A DNA stretch of 64,000 nucleotides from Amaurobius ferox (GCA_951213105.1 OX578146.1:112391927-112455926); one strand, 5' to 3'; counted from the first letter of the stretch, positions 22,733 through 33,734 are shown. The notes: generated by a model not told the origin, from the sequence alone. Translations and numbers: made by a program.

Positions 22733-23851
22733 AACTAACAACGTTTGAAATAGCTACAACAGACTTGGAACTGACTGGCGAGGTTTTCCTGTACATCCTC
22801 CTAGCCATTTGTTTTCTATTGCTTCTCTACTTTTCTAGTGCGGTTTTTATACTGACGAACAATAATTGTGTTTTATTTGAATTAAAATGATAGATACAAG
22901 GTCGAGTAATTTCAAGTTATATTCGGTAAGTCGTGTTCTTTATACCACCTTAAAAAATCTTTATATCAGTTCTTTCGATAAAGGACTGAAATTAAATACC
23001 ATAACTTTCTTAACTGTTGAATAACTGTGAATGCCACAGTATGCGGACTTTGAGTTTCCTTTTAGTCTTCGGGCGTTCTTTGATTTCATTAACAATTTTC
23101 TTTTTATTCTAAATTTGAAATGAAAATTCACTAGCAACATATTCTGTGGTGTTGGTGACCTTTCATATCCAAATTTAATGGGGCCACTTTGTAATTCATT
23201 ACAGAGCTCGAGTAGTATAACTTGAGGTTATAAATTTCTGTGTTTGTTTTCTTGTATTCCGATTTTACAATTTTGTAAAAAAAGGACATCATGAACTAAC
23301 AACGTTTGAAATAGCTACAATAGACATGGAACTGAGTGGCGAGGTTTTCCTGTACATCCTCCTAGCCATTCGTTTTCTGTTGCTTCTCTACTTTTCTAGT
23401 GCGGTTTTTATATTGACGAACAATAATTGTGTTTTATTTGAATTAAAATGATAGATACAAGGTCGAGTAATTTCAAGTTATGTTCGGTAAGTCGTGTTCT
23501 TTATACCACCTTAAAAAATCTTTATATCAGTTCTTTCGATAAAGGACTGAAATTAAATACCATAACTTTCTTAACTGTTGAATAACTGTGAATGCCACAG
23601 TATGCGGTTTGAGTTTCCTTTTAGTCTTCGGGCGTTCTTTGATTTCATTAACAATTTTCTTTTTATTCTAAATTTGAAATGAAAATTCACTAGCAACATA
23701 TTCTGTGGTGTTGGTGACTTTTCATATCCAAATTTAATGGGGCCACTTTGTAATTCATTACAGAGCTCGAGTAGTATAACTTGAGGTTATAAATTTCTGT
23801 GTTTGTTTTCTTGTATTCCGATTTTACAATTTAGTAAAAAAAGGACGTCAT
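22733..23851 (+). repeat. 560 bp tandem duplication, nearly identical
   Basis: Copy 1 is 22733-23293 and copy 2 is 23294-23851. Both start AACTAACAACGTTTGAAATA and end GGACRTCATG. I see only a handful of substitutions and a 3-bp indel (near 23050 versus 23608), so the duplication is recent compared with other repeats here. No ORF of note; contents unknown. Confidence 0.93.
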
Positions 23852-23950
23852 GAAACTTAATTTTCCGAGATATAGAATATTTTTCAATTTGGCGACATTT
23901 AAAAAAAAATAGCCAAGTTGCCGCTTTTTCGCCAAGTGGTATAGACGGAG
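23852..23950 (+). repeat. Family A-like relic with TTGGCGA cluster
   Basis: TTTCCGAGATAT, TTTGGCGACATTT, GCCAAGTTG and TCGCCAAG occur in the same arrangement as in family A (compare 2340-2515). Only about 100 bp is recognisable. Confidence 0.5.
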
Positions 23951-24232
23951 AGAAGGGCATTTCTTTGAATATTAAAAATATATAATAATTTTTAAACCAT
24001 AGAATTTGTTGCTTCATTTAGTAAGGTTCTGAAGGTAACACTTGTTTTACTTATGTACTTTTATGACATTAAAAATAAAAAAATAAGCAAAAAAAAGTAT
24101 ATTCGAAGTGAGGCTATGAAAGTATATATTTAACACAATTAAAGACAAAAAAGGTTAAAAATATCAAAATCATCAGTTACGACACTTTTTATACACAAAA
24201 GTGGAATAACACTCATAACCCGTTCCTATTAT
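23951..24232. other. No recognised feature
   Basis: AT-rich sequence without visible structure. Confidence 0.4.
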
Positions 24233-24290
24233 AGGCGAAGCTATGGGGGAGCATGGGGGGGGGGGCTAAGCACCCCCCAAAAGTTTCAAT
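24233..24290. repeat. Poly-G tract after a GCGAAGC motif
   Basis: TAGGCGAAGCTATGGGGGAGCATG precedes a run of about 11 G, then GCTAAGCACCCCCC. Similar GCG(T/A)AG-plus-G-tract sequence occurs at 35968, 48963 and 63786, suggesting a degenerate element end. Confidence 0.5.
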
Positions 24291-24324
24291 AGGAAGATAT
24301 TTTTTACATTTATATTAGTGTTAC

Positions 24325-24535
24325 ACATCGCAGTTGTTCCGCAGCAATCGCTCGACCGCCGCGTTGTGGGTTCGAGTCTCACGTAAGGCATGGATGTTTG
24401 TGTTGTGGATGTGTGTTCCGCCCCCCCTCTGGTGCGTCTGGGACAATGTCCTAGGTCGGCTAAATGGTTCACGTACTGGCCGCTGACAAAGGCGAATGAT
24501 GAAAGTCAAGTGCCTAGCCATTTGAAAAAAAAAAG
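24325..24535 (+). mobile_element. Candidate third SINE family
   Basis: A B-box-like GGGTTCGAGTCTC (24368-24380), preceded by a tRNA-like CGCTCGACCGCCGCGTTGT, heads a GC-rich body that ends in a poly-A run (about 24527-24536). The A box is weak and no clear target duplication is seen. It is much more GC-rich than its flanks. Could be an old SINE from a tRNA of uncertain type. Confidence 0.45.
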
Positions 24536-24552
24536 TTGAAATCATAAGAGAT

Positions 24553-24634
24553 TAAGGAACTTTAGCACCCCATAAAGGAACTTCAGTACCCCGTAAAGTA
24601 ACTTCAGCACCCCTAAAGAAACTTCAGCACCCCA
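24553..24634 (+). repeat. Minisatellite, ~22 bp unit x4
   Basis: AAAGGAACTTCAGCACCCC-like units repeated four times with small changes, starting just after the SINE-like segment. Confidence 0.85.
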
Positions 24635-24659
24635 AACAAAAAATCCCATCTCCGCCAAT

Positions 24660-25190
24660 TGTTCTTATCTCTTTTTCGTCGTGTGCCATGAAATTTACGA
24701 TTCACAAATCAATCAATAACTTTTATACATTGAACAAAATATAAAAAGTTAGTTGTTTTACGAAGTCCAAAACAAAACGGGCAGAAAGAATGAAGCAAGA
24801 GTATAATAAACAACGACTTCAGTCAACAACAAAATGGATGATATGTATCTTCAGCAAATACTCTGACATTATTCATCAAGGCAGGAGAAAAATTAAATAA
24901 GGGCCTTCAAACTGCTGCTAATGTAGTTCTGTTTTCGGTGGACATTTAAAAACTTTCAGAGACAACGTCTCCCGGCGATTGGGAAAGTAGAGAGAAGAGC
25001 TTTGACAATATCCGGATGAGAAATGGGATAATACAACTCCAGGGAGATAGTCGAAGAAGAAACGAAGAGGCTCGATTGTAAAATGGAGCAGACGAGAACG
25101 CTGGGAAAACTTTGGAACTGGGAATGTTTCAAAAATAAACATGGCAAATCGTGAAAAATGATTGATCATTTAAATAGCACTGAATGCAAA
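24660..25190 (+). repeat. Dispersed repeat family B, copy 2
   Basis: Carries the family B word order given for 20140-20710 (for example GATGAGAAATGGGATAATAC and TTTCAAAAATAAACATGG). The minus-strand ORFs at 24918-25169 are by-products; equivalent frames are broken in the other copies. Confidence 0.8.
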
Positions 25191-26275
25191 ATTATTTTTA
25201 CTATTATTTCACTGAAAGCAAAATTATCTTATGAATGCAAAAGTATTTTCGCTTCTTCGTTCATACGCAGCAATCATCAGGGCTGGGAAGCAAATGCATG
25301 TTTCTAAATAATAAAAAAAAATAAACCATCTTTCGTAGAAAAGAAAATATAAAATATTTAATTCTCCCAAAAAGGAAAAATAATATACAGAATAATTTTT
25401 GGAAAGTTATAAGGTCATATAAGTCATTTATCGTTTGAAAAAATAAATGTTATCAAAAGATGTTCATATTTCATGTATTTATTAAATAGAATTTCAGATA
25501 AATTATTATGTGTAATATTAGTGGATTTGATTAATGCTTCATGGCATATGCAACGTAAAAACTCATTTTAGAACGTTTAATAATTTTAGTTGATCCAAGC
25601 TATTATCACATGACATTATTTACAATGTAATACTTAAGAATAACGTAGATGTAGTACATAAGACGTTTATAGCTACTTTGTTAAACTTTTAGTACGAAAT
25701 TTATACTAGAGACATTTCCTTTATTTTACTTGAAAATACTTTTGTAAATTTAAGAAAATACAAAATACTTTTGAAAACCCGTTGAGTAGTAAAATACAAA
25801 ATTTCGTATTTTGTATTTTAAAGGTTCCCCAGCCTTGACGATCATCTTCCCATTTCTAGATGGCTATATTTCTTAAATAAGTGGTAGATCCTAAGTCAAT
25901 AAAAAGTAGCAATTTTTATTTTATAATTTAAGCATGTAGTCAAAAATGATAAATATCTATTTTCGCGTGCAAAATCTCAAAATAGAGAAACCATCAAATA
26001 TAAATATATATTTTATAGCATAATTAAAATCGTTTATACAGTTAGCCACAATTCGGACAATATTATCTGTGAATATTTGTTGTTTTAATTATTTTAAGCA
26101 ATAGATTGTGACTGAATATTTATATAATTGCCATTATATATAATGTTTTATAAATAATGTGCAATAAATAAATATATATATGTATTTATTATCATTTATA
26201 AAAGTCAAAAATTTTTTATTTCTTTAATTTTATGTAAAAATTACTTCTGAAATCACAAAGCTTATTAACTGTTAT
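25191..26275. other. No recognised feature
   Basis: AT-rich, including a patch of AAAATACAAAATA-type sequence near 25740-25830. No element ends or genes seen. Confidence 0.5.
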
Positions 26276-26365
26276 ACATTAAGGGCCATTTTTCCCGGCC
26301 GTCCAAATATTTTCTCAAGTCTTCGGATGAGTCGGACGGTTTGGGTCTTCAACATTAAGGACCAT
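26276..26365 (+). mobile_element. 5'-truncated (CAA)n SINE fragment with target duplication
   Basis: 26290-26351 matches the 3' end of the SINE (CCCGGCCGTCCAAA, GAGTCGGACGGTTTGGGTCT, TTCAAC). It is flanked by ACATTAAGGGCCAT (26276-26289) and ACATTAAGGACCAT (26352-26365), 13 of 14 identical. An old target-primed insertion truncated to about 62 bp. Confidence 0.75.
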
Positions 26366-27109
26366 ATGAGGCAAAACCTTTAAGTTGCTAAAATGAAGTG
26401 GAATGGTATATCAGAGCTGTCGCCATTATAAGAAGGAAACGATAGATAAAAATTAATTGAGTGATGTTGTTCAAGTTTTTTTAATAACAATACGCATATA
26501 TTGACTTCAATATATTTTTAACAAATGTCCTAATTAAAACGTAAAATAGCCTGTAAATAACATAATAGGAATTTATAAAAATAATAGTTGAATCATAAAA
26601 CGAAGTGCGGTAACTTGCAATTCAACATTTACATGGATATTTTTTTTTACTTTTTTATATTTCTTTCTAGCTCAATTATACTTCAAGCCGGTTATGAGTT
26701 GTGTTGGTAAAACTTTACTTCCAAATAACCATACCATTAAATTACTATACGAATGACCAGTCGGCTATAGTCGATACCTCTGTTATAGAGTAACTTATTA
26801 CAAAATTTTATTAGAAAATATAACCACAACATTTATTAGAAAATAATAAATTGATAAGGGAAAAGTGCATTTATTAGCAGTACATTTACTATAAAGAAGT
26901 ATGAACAGAATACTTTAAAATGTAAAAAGTTATGTGAACGACAATTTTCTTATGAATAAGTATGGAATAATGTTGATTCATCAGACTATCAATTTTAAAC
27001 TAGTATTTCATACATTTCAGTTTCTTAAATCATTAATTTTTAATTGGTAAACTAAAATATAAAAGGAAAAACAATTCAGGAGTAAAACCTATGCATTACT
27101 TTAATGTTA
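26366..27109. other. No recognised feature
   Basis: AT-rich, no gene or element seen. Confidence 0.5.
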
Positions 27110-27570
27110 TGTCGCATTTTACTACCACTTTTTTCTTTATACAAATTTTCTTTTGAAAATTCCAAAACAGTATTAGTATCTCAAGACTAATAAGCAATGT
27201 CTTCATCAATGACGCAAATGAATGATATAGAATTCTGAAAAATACCCTGACGGTATTCGGAACAAAAAGGGAAAGATTTGGAGTACACTTCCACAAACTA
27301 TTAAAGTAGTTGTTTTCAGCCGATGTTTTAACATTTTGGGAGAATTCGTCTTGGGGCGATTGGAAAAGCAGAGTTAGCTTTGGGGATACCAGAATGAGAA
27401 ATGAGATAATACAAATAAAGAGCGATAGTCGGTGAAATAAAGTTGGCGGTGAAACTAAAGACGGAAATGCTGAGAATGAATTTAGAATCGGGAATATTTC
27501 AAAATTAAACATGCCAAACCATGAATCATGACGGATTCGTGGTTTCAAATGTTTAATGGTTTGTAATTTT
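27110..27570 (+). repeat. Dispersed repeat family B, copy 3
   Basis: Family B word order (GTTTTCAGCCGATGTTTTA, TTGGGGCGATTGGAAA, GAGAAATGAGATAATACAA). A 160-codon minus-strand ORF runs through it, but the sense and frame are not kept in the other three copies, so I do not call it a gene. Confidence 0.75.
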
Positions 27571-27789
27571 CCAGTCAAACTGCTTTCTAATTTTCATCTA
27601 TGCTTGCAATGAGATAACGACTTTTGATCGTCATAATAAACTTCTTTTTGTGAAATGTAATGATTTTGTACATCATATTACTGTATAGATCTAGAAAAAA
27701 AGAGCCCTGTAAATTTATCAGAAAATAGAACAGTAACACATCAGCAATAGCAGCCGAACAACAAGAACAGTAACACATCACAATAGCAG

Positions 27790-28165
27790 AGCCAACGGCC
27801 CTACCGTGCTGAAAACACCGGTTCTCGTTAGATCACCGAAGTCAAGCAGCATCGGGCGCGGTTAGTACTTGAGTGGGTGACTACCTGGGAACCCCGCGTG
27901 CTGTTGGCCCTTCTCGGGCGCGGTAGCCCGGTGGTTTGCACGCTGCCACAACTGCCGCCGTGTTCATGCGGAGTACGATCACGTTAAACATGTGGGTCCG
28001 TAAGTCCTTCCGAGAGGTTGGTGGCAGGGGAAGGAGGGTACGGTCCCTGTGGATGCCTTCCCCACTGGGTTCCGGTCTAAATTGGGTGGCACTTTCCGGC
28101 CGTCCAAACAGTTACTTCACACCTTTCTGGTGGGTCGGACGGTCTGGGTCTCAACAACAACAACA
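27790..28165 (+). mobile_element. 5S-SINE composite retroposon
   Basis: Order: 5S-like head (27791-27909), a few bases, then a (CAA)n SINE (about 27915-28165) whose tRNA part keeps an A-box-like GGTAGCCCGGTGG but has lost the ~40 bp holding the B box. The rest of the SINE body and the CAACAACAACAACA tail are intact. ACATCACAATAGCAG flanks the pair perfectly (27775-27789 and 28166-28180). So the 5S part would supply the internal promoter and both parts would have inserted together. It may be a template-switch chimera or a member of a true 5S-headed SINE family. Confidence 0.8.
27791..27909 (+). rRNA. 5S rRNA-like sequence (probably retroposed pseudogene)
   Basis: 119 nt, the normal 5S length, starting GCCAACGGCC and ending CTGTTGGCC, so the terminal helix can pair. 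The internal control region is recognisable: AAGTCAAGCAGCATCGGGCG and GGTTAGTACTTGAGTGGGTG. It differs from what I remember of arthropod 5S at several places (for example GTTAGATCACC where GTCCGATCACC is usual). No oligo-T terminator follows; a SINE begins within about six bases. With flanking 15-bp repeats around the pair, this is more likely the head of a composite retroposon than a working rDNA gene. Confidence 0.85.
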
Positions 28166-28304
28166 ACATCACAATAGCAGCCGAACAACAAGAACAGTAA
28201 CACATCACAATAGCAGCCAAAAGAATTGTAATTTAAAAAATCGTGTTCAACGACATTCTTTTTACATTTACGTATAATAACATATAATTTAAAGTTCTTA
28301 TTCA

Positions 28305-28825
28305 TTCTTTGTCATGTGCACCACGAAATTTACGTTTGACAAATTACTTACTAATTTTTATCCGCAAAGCTAAATATAAGTTAAAGATAGGTTGCAAGAG
28401 AGTTCGTTTTGAAAATTCGAAAGCAAAACAAAAGTACAAAAATAATGTCGCACACAGTCAAAAACAAAATGGACGATATGAAACTCCAGAAAACAATCTG
28501 GCATTATTCATCAAGACAGGGCGAGCAATAAATGGGGGGGGCCTTCTAAACTTCTTACGCGCTTCTGCTTTCGACCATTTTAAAACTTTTGGAGAAAATG
28601 TCTCTGGGTGATTGGGAGAGTGAAGAGCTGCTAACTCTGAAATACTCTGATGAGAAATGGGATAATACAACTCCGGGGAGATGGGCGAAGAAGAAGAAGA
28701 AGAGGAGGTGGTCGATGGAACTGGGACAGGGCTGTGAAGACTTTAGGAATGCTTCAAAAATAAACGTGTCAAACCGTGAATAATGATTGATCTTGTGAAT
28801 AGCAGTGAATGCAAAGTTGGTAGCT
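28305..28825 (+). repeat. Dispersed repeat family B, copy 4
   Basis: Family B order from ACGAAATTTACG to GCTTCAAAAATAAACGTG and the trailing AATAATGATTGATC shared with copy 2. Contains a GAAGAAGAAGAAGA stretch not in the others. Confidence 0.8.
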
Positions 28826-29734
28826 ATTTTTGAATTTCAACGACCCATAAATCAGAATACTTCAAACATTCTGCAGAGTTTAGAACTACTCACATCAATA
28901 GGATTTTTTTAACAGTAACTTGAATAAATTCTCATTCTCACAAATATGTTCTAATAATAACAGATGCCACGCGTTGCTTGTAATTTAAAATATGGGCAAT
29001 TTATAAGTGTATTCTAAATTATATGGTTCTTCAAAAATATAATTAGCTTAATCTGCTTATAGAAATAAAAAAAAAAAAGTACGAGTATAACAATAACTGT
29101 TAATGCTATATAAAAATAGTCTTTAAGCAAATTTAAAAGATAAAACAAGCTTGTCATGTTAGTAAATCCATTTACAAAAAATGCGAAATTTGTTTAACAT
29201 GTGCAAAAATGAAGACTCTGAAATAGTAGCAAATATTATTCCCATATAATTATTTATTTCACTACAACAATCAGTGAAACACATTCAGAAATATTTGCAA
29301 TTAAAATGTCTTCGTCAACATAAAACACATGACTTACTTGGAAAATAAAAAAAATCAATAATCTTGTCGCAACCCCATAAGACACAATTCAAAATATAAT
29401 AACGTCAACTTATTTGTTTGTTTTTTTCTATTAGTTCTATCATTACATATTTAGATCGGATAATTTACATTAAAATCACTTTATTAACACATTTGATTAA
29501 TATTTTTTTTACAAATTGGAAACAATAAAATTACGTTGCTAAGCAATAGCAGGGGTTGCTCTAGATTTTTTATTACTTTCGCCAACTTATTCGCCAAATG
29601 ATGATTATATTCGCCAAATTTTCTTTTAACGTTCCATTTGAAAAACTTTTGTTTTCTCTCTCTCTGTATTAAAAAAAAAGTTGCTGACGCCGCCGCCGCT
29701 GTTTGGCGAATCTCTTGTTTCTTGAGTTTCTCTG
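28826..29734. other. No gene; TTCGCCAA words near the right side
   Basis: Mostly AT-rich. 29575-29625 holds three TTCGCCAA words, and a (CT)n tract and a CGCCGCCGCC run lie near 29655 and 29690. No recognisable gene. Confidence 0.4.
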
Positions 29735-29835
29735 CCTCGTACAGCAATAACTGTTTATAAAAATATGAAATTCGGCACACTTGTAGAGAAAGCTTTGAGG
29801 AACATGCTGAAATAAGCCATTTTTCGATATATATA
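29735..29835 (+). repeat. Flanking direct repeat, left
   Basis: GTACAGCAATAACTG, AAAATATGAAATTCGG and TTGTAGAGAAA match 30990-31085 in order at perhaps three-quarters identity. The pair brackets family A copy B. Confidence 0.55.
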
Positions 29836-29970
29836 TTGTAGTTACAGAAATATTTAATGTCAGACAAAATATTTTAGCTGCGAGTTCGTGTCCTGGATAG
29901 ACTAACAAGACCACGAATTTTTGCATGCAGGTACCTATATAGGTGAATTTTCGCAGGACGGAGCCCATTT

Positions 29971-30101
29971 TTACTTTCCTTATATACATAATGTATAAGG
30001 AAAGTATTGTGACGGGGTCGAAAATTCGAATTCGAGTTTTCGACGGGAGAGCACGTTTCAAGCATCCCTGATCACGAATCAAATATTTTCGAAGTGATGT
30101 C

Positions 30102-30132
<31 letters not shown>

Positions 30133-30914
30133 CAGTGAGTCTGTGGAGACGATAACTGACGAACGAATGGACCGATTTGAACGAAATTTGGCACAAAAAT
30201 CACAATCCGTAAACACTGGAAGCCTATTGTTTTTATACGCAATCGAATGTTCAGAACTCCCCTAAATTATCGAGTAAAATTTTGAAAAAATCGTCAAAAA
30301 ATCAAAACCGTTAATAAAGTTGCGCAAATAGACATTTCTTATCTAATTTTTTATTAGAAAACGATTGACATAAATTTTAGAACGCTATCATGAACCGTCG
30401 TTCTCAAGATATTGTACATTTTTCAAAAAAAATATCAAAAAGTTATATAAAATAAAAAATATATATTTCCCATTGATAAACATGTACACTTTTCATATGT
30501 AATACCATGGTAAATTGGGGGACATTATTCTCGTGGATCTATCTCGTTCCATTCATGAAAAAAGATACTTTAAGTAATACTTTTGTATTTGAACGCCAAT
30601 AGTCATTTATCTGCTGTAAGAATAACTTATTTCTTCGTCCATAACGCTTGGCGAGACTTTGGCGACGAATTTGGCGGAATGTCGCCAACTTGGCGACTTT
30701 TTTGAAATGTTGTCAAATTAAGGAACATCTCGCCAAATGGATAAAAATGACACTAAATCAAGGAAAATGACGACTCATTGTCGAAAATTCAATATCTTGG
30801 AAAGAATATTAGAATCTACTATAAGAAAAACCTATTTTTTTTACTGTAAAAGTAGTAAATTCATTACATTATATAAGGAAAGTCATGTGGTGCCCACATC
30901 AGATTTTTTTTTTT
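29971..30914 (+). repeat. Dispersed repeat family A, copy B
   Basis: Reference copy of the family, about 0.94 kb. The opening palindrome ACTTTCCTTATATACATAAT and its complement is at 29973-30005, a (GT)n tract at about 30102-30132, and TTGGCGA/TCGCCAA words at 30645-30740. It closes with TATAAGGAAAGT and the ATGTGGTGCCCACAT hairpin before a T run. The 175-codon minus-strand ORF crossing it arises from the repeat and is not conserved in copies A and C. Confidence 0.88.
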
Positions 30915-30984
30915 ATTTCGATATAGTTTACGAGATATTTTACTTTCTATGCACTTTTGGAGTGAAATTTTCACGTCCAGCGAT

Positions 30985-31085
30985 TTCTGTCCTGTATCGC
31001 AAGAACTATAGTATACAAAAATACGAAATTTGGTGCATTTATAGAGAAATAATAGAGTAACACGATAAAATAAACCGTTTACCGT
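30985..31085 (+). repeat. Flanking direct repeat, right
   Basis: Right partner of 29735-29835 (GTATCGCAAGAACTA, AAAATACGAAATTTGG, TTATAGAGAAA). Confidence 0.55.
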
Positions 31086-31104
31086 TTAAACATTAGTTTA
31101 GCTT

Positions 31105-31530
31105 GAAATAGCTCACGATGCGAGCTCTGGATCAAGGAATTCAGTTTTTGGATTCCCTGGGTTGGGAAAAAACCCTGCTTTTAATCCTGCGGAAAATAGG
31201 CGGAGACAGTAAAAGATATTTTTGAAAGTTGAATTTTTAGAAGAAATGATGGGTGTGAAGAGAACTAGCTCTGCAAGTACAAAGAGTGGGAAGCTTCGCC
31301 TCATAACTCGCGGAGCAAGTTACGGGGGTTGGAGAAACGTAGAGAGCAGGGGGCAGAGCCCCCTAGTGATCTATAAATTCTCAAATTCCAAAGATCATTG
31401 CTTTGGAAAAGGAAAATAGTGTAGTACACATTGCGATTAGTATGCCACGATTTTGGCATTGGCGGAATACATAATCGCCAACATTTACGCCAAATCTTTT
31501 TTATAATCGCCAAATTGAATCTTCCAAATT
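31105..31530. other. Moderately GC-rich patch with short palindrome and TTGGCGA words
   Basis: Contains AGGGGGCAGAGCCCCCT (perfect stem, about 31347-31363) and, at 31455-31515, ATCGCCAA, CGCCAAAT and ATCGCCAAATTG. Possibly an old transposon end. ORFs on either strand show no motif I recognise. Confidence 0.35.
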
Positions 31531-33734
31531 GAATTTTCTTTTACAAAGTGCGACAATGGCGATCGGCAGCGCGACCCTTACAATAGAATATAATTTTCTT
31601 CGAATGCAGTTTAAGAAAAATCATCTGTATAATGTTATTCTTGTTCTAAAATAGCGTTGGGTCGAATGGGACCAAAACTATACTAGAGTGGAAATGTTGG
31701 ATAATTAAGCAAAGTGGATTAAGTTGTTTATTCCTTCGAACCGTCGGCACCCCTAATTCGAATTTTTTTAAATTTTAGATTTTTCCCTTGATCTCGAAGC
31801 TGAGATGGATCGAACGTAACACCAAAACCAAAATTCTAGCTATGATGGAAGTGCTCCATAATACTATATAGATATCCGGAAACGAGTTTAAAACTCATTT
31901 AACTTAAACCCAATTAAGTTTTAAACACGATTTGCCTAACTGCCACTTTTGTCATTCATAAGACTAAAAACGCATTCATACATATTCAAAACCATCTCGA
32001 AACAAAAACTACTCACATTATTTGTACGACCAAACCATCATTTTTCCAAGAATATTGAAATCGATAATTCTATTTCAACATCAACTGTTTTGAAATGTAA
32101 CATTTTGTTCGAATTCCCATATAAGTGTTTCTACACGTTACGAACTCCATTTGATACGAAATATAAGGCACATAAACCTTAGAAGCCATTCAAAGGGAAA
32201 GGGGGCATAATACTGCCTCCGCAACATTTAGAATAGTGAATTGCTATGCTATCTGAGAAAACATTAACTTCCCTCCCACTTCTAAAATATATCGGTTTGC
32301 AGAGCCATCTACCGCCTTAACTGTGCGTACAGTTTCATTAATCATTAGCCAAATATACACAGCCGTGTTTATAGAAAGCTTAGCGATTTCCAATGAAGAT
32401 ACACTATATTTAGTTCGCTTATCAATTCGAAAGATTTCTGGTCTTCCAGGTTTGCAATTTATTTGCAAGATTCAGCTAAATTAATTAAGATAATGTATTC
32501 TAAATGGTTTTTGCATTCGTTTTCAAATTTAGATTACAAAAATAGGTGCTTGCTCATTCTTCCGTTTAAAAAAAGGATGTTTAAAATACCTTATCCTGCA
32601 TAATCAAGCAAAATAGCATATCATACAAAAAATGCAGTTTGGAACATCAGTGTGCAATATCTTTATATACTTAACAGAACTTGCCTTTGACTTGTCAAAT
32701 TTCGAGTCAAATGGACTCTTACAACTCAAAAGTATCAGTCAAACCATCAAATTTGTGAGTTATTTTTTGCTACTTTCTGACATTTGTAATTTTAATTTGA
32801 AAATGATGAAGAAAAAAAAAAACCCGATGTCTTGATAATATATAGATCACACACAAAATTTCAATAAATACAAATTTTTAAAATTATGAACATATACAAC
32901 TTCTATTAATACTATAATTATTGCACTTTTAAACATAAGTATAAAACAGCCAGATATAGAAAGCTTGCGAGAAAGGGGGAAAAAATGGGGGTGAATTTTA
33001 CGAGTTATATTTGACTCGCAGCTTTTAAATAACCAGTCAATTTAGTTTGAAAAGTATGGATTGACGTGGCAATTGCAAGTTAACGAATGCTTTGCTTTAG
33101 TAAGTATGAAACTCTGGCCCCCATTTTTTCATCAAAACTCCGTTTAATCCAAAAATTCTGTAACCCTAAAAATATCTGGATCGCTATCAATCCACGCAAT
33201 CATTCTACTAACTTGCTTTGCATGCAAACGTTGCACCCTCTAATTTTTCCTTCAAAAGTATTATAATTTTAACACAAGAAATCGCCACGCAAATGCCAAG
33301 AGTTTTGTCATTCCGGAGCGTACCATCCCATTAATCACTTGAAAGGTAAACAATTGCGAAGCATATACGGAAAACCCTTAAGATCGGTGGTATACAGTCA
33401 TTTCCTATTAGAATTTTGTTATTTTGCGATGCATGTGGCTCATTAATTCCCAAAAAGTCTGATCTTTGAACCGACTCAATCAATCAGACATTGCGGTAGA
33501 AGTACGTTAAAGAATTGCAGAGGTTCGATCGTAAATCAGAAGGTGGCAGACATTTCTGACACGGAGCAAAATCTCTGTTGGAGTTTTTCAGAATCGGCTT
33601 CTGAGTAAAGCTACTGTGGAACCGAATGAAGATATCCTCCATTTCTAGTCATAATTTTAAAGGACCAACTATTGATATTAAAATACAGTTGAATAAATCG
33701 ATCCTTTTCGCATAAGAGAAAAGCAGGGAATATA
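31531..33734. other. No recognised feature
   Basis: AT-rich. The minus-strand ORF at 32244-32468 reads somewhat like protein but has no motif I know. Nothing else supportable. Confidence 0.45.

Larger units (their letters stand above)
27729..28220 (+). repeat. ~37 bp tandem repeat hosting the 5S-SINE insertion
   Basis: Units AACAGTAACACATCA then CAATAGCAGCCGAACAACAAG: unit 1 27729-27765; unit 2 from 27766, broken at 27789 and resuming at 28181; unit 3 from about 28193. The composite retroposon lies inside unit 2. Confidence 0.85.

Noticed and set aside
27096..27578. 160-codon minus-strand ORF
   Set aside because: It is a by-product of family B; the same frame is interrupted in the other three copies and no domain is visible.
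27791..27909. Working 5S rRNA gene
   Set aside because: No oligo-T terminator, several changes from the usual sequence, a SINE fused directly downstream and target duplications around the pair; a retroposed copy is more likely.
29669..30196. 175-codon minus-strand ORF
   Set aside because: It lies across family A copy B, includes a translated (GT)n tract, and the frame is broken in copies A and C.
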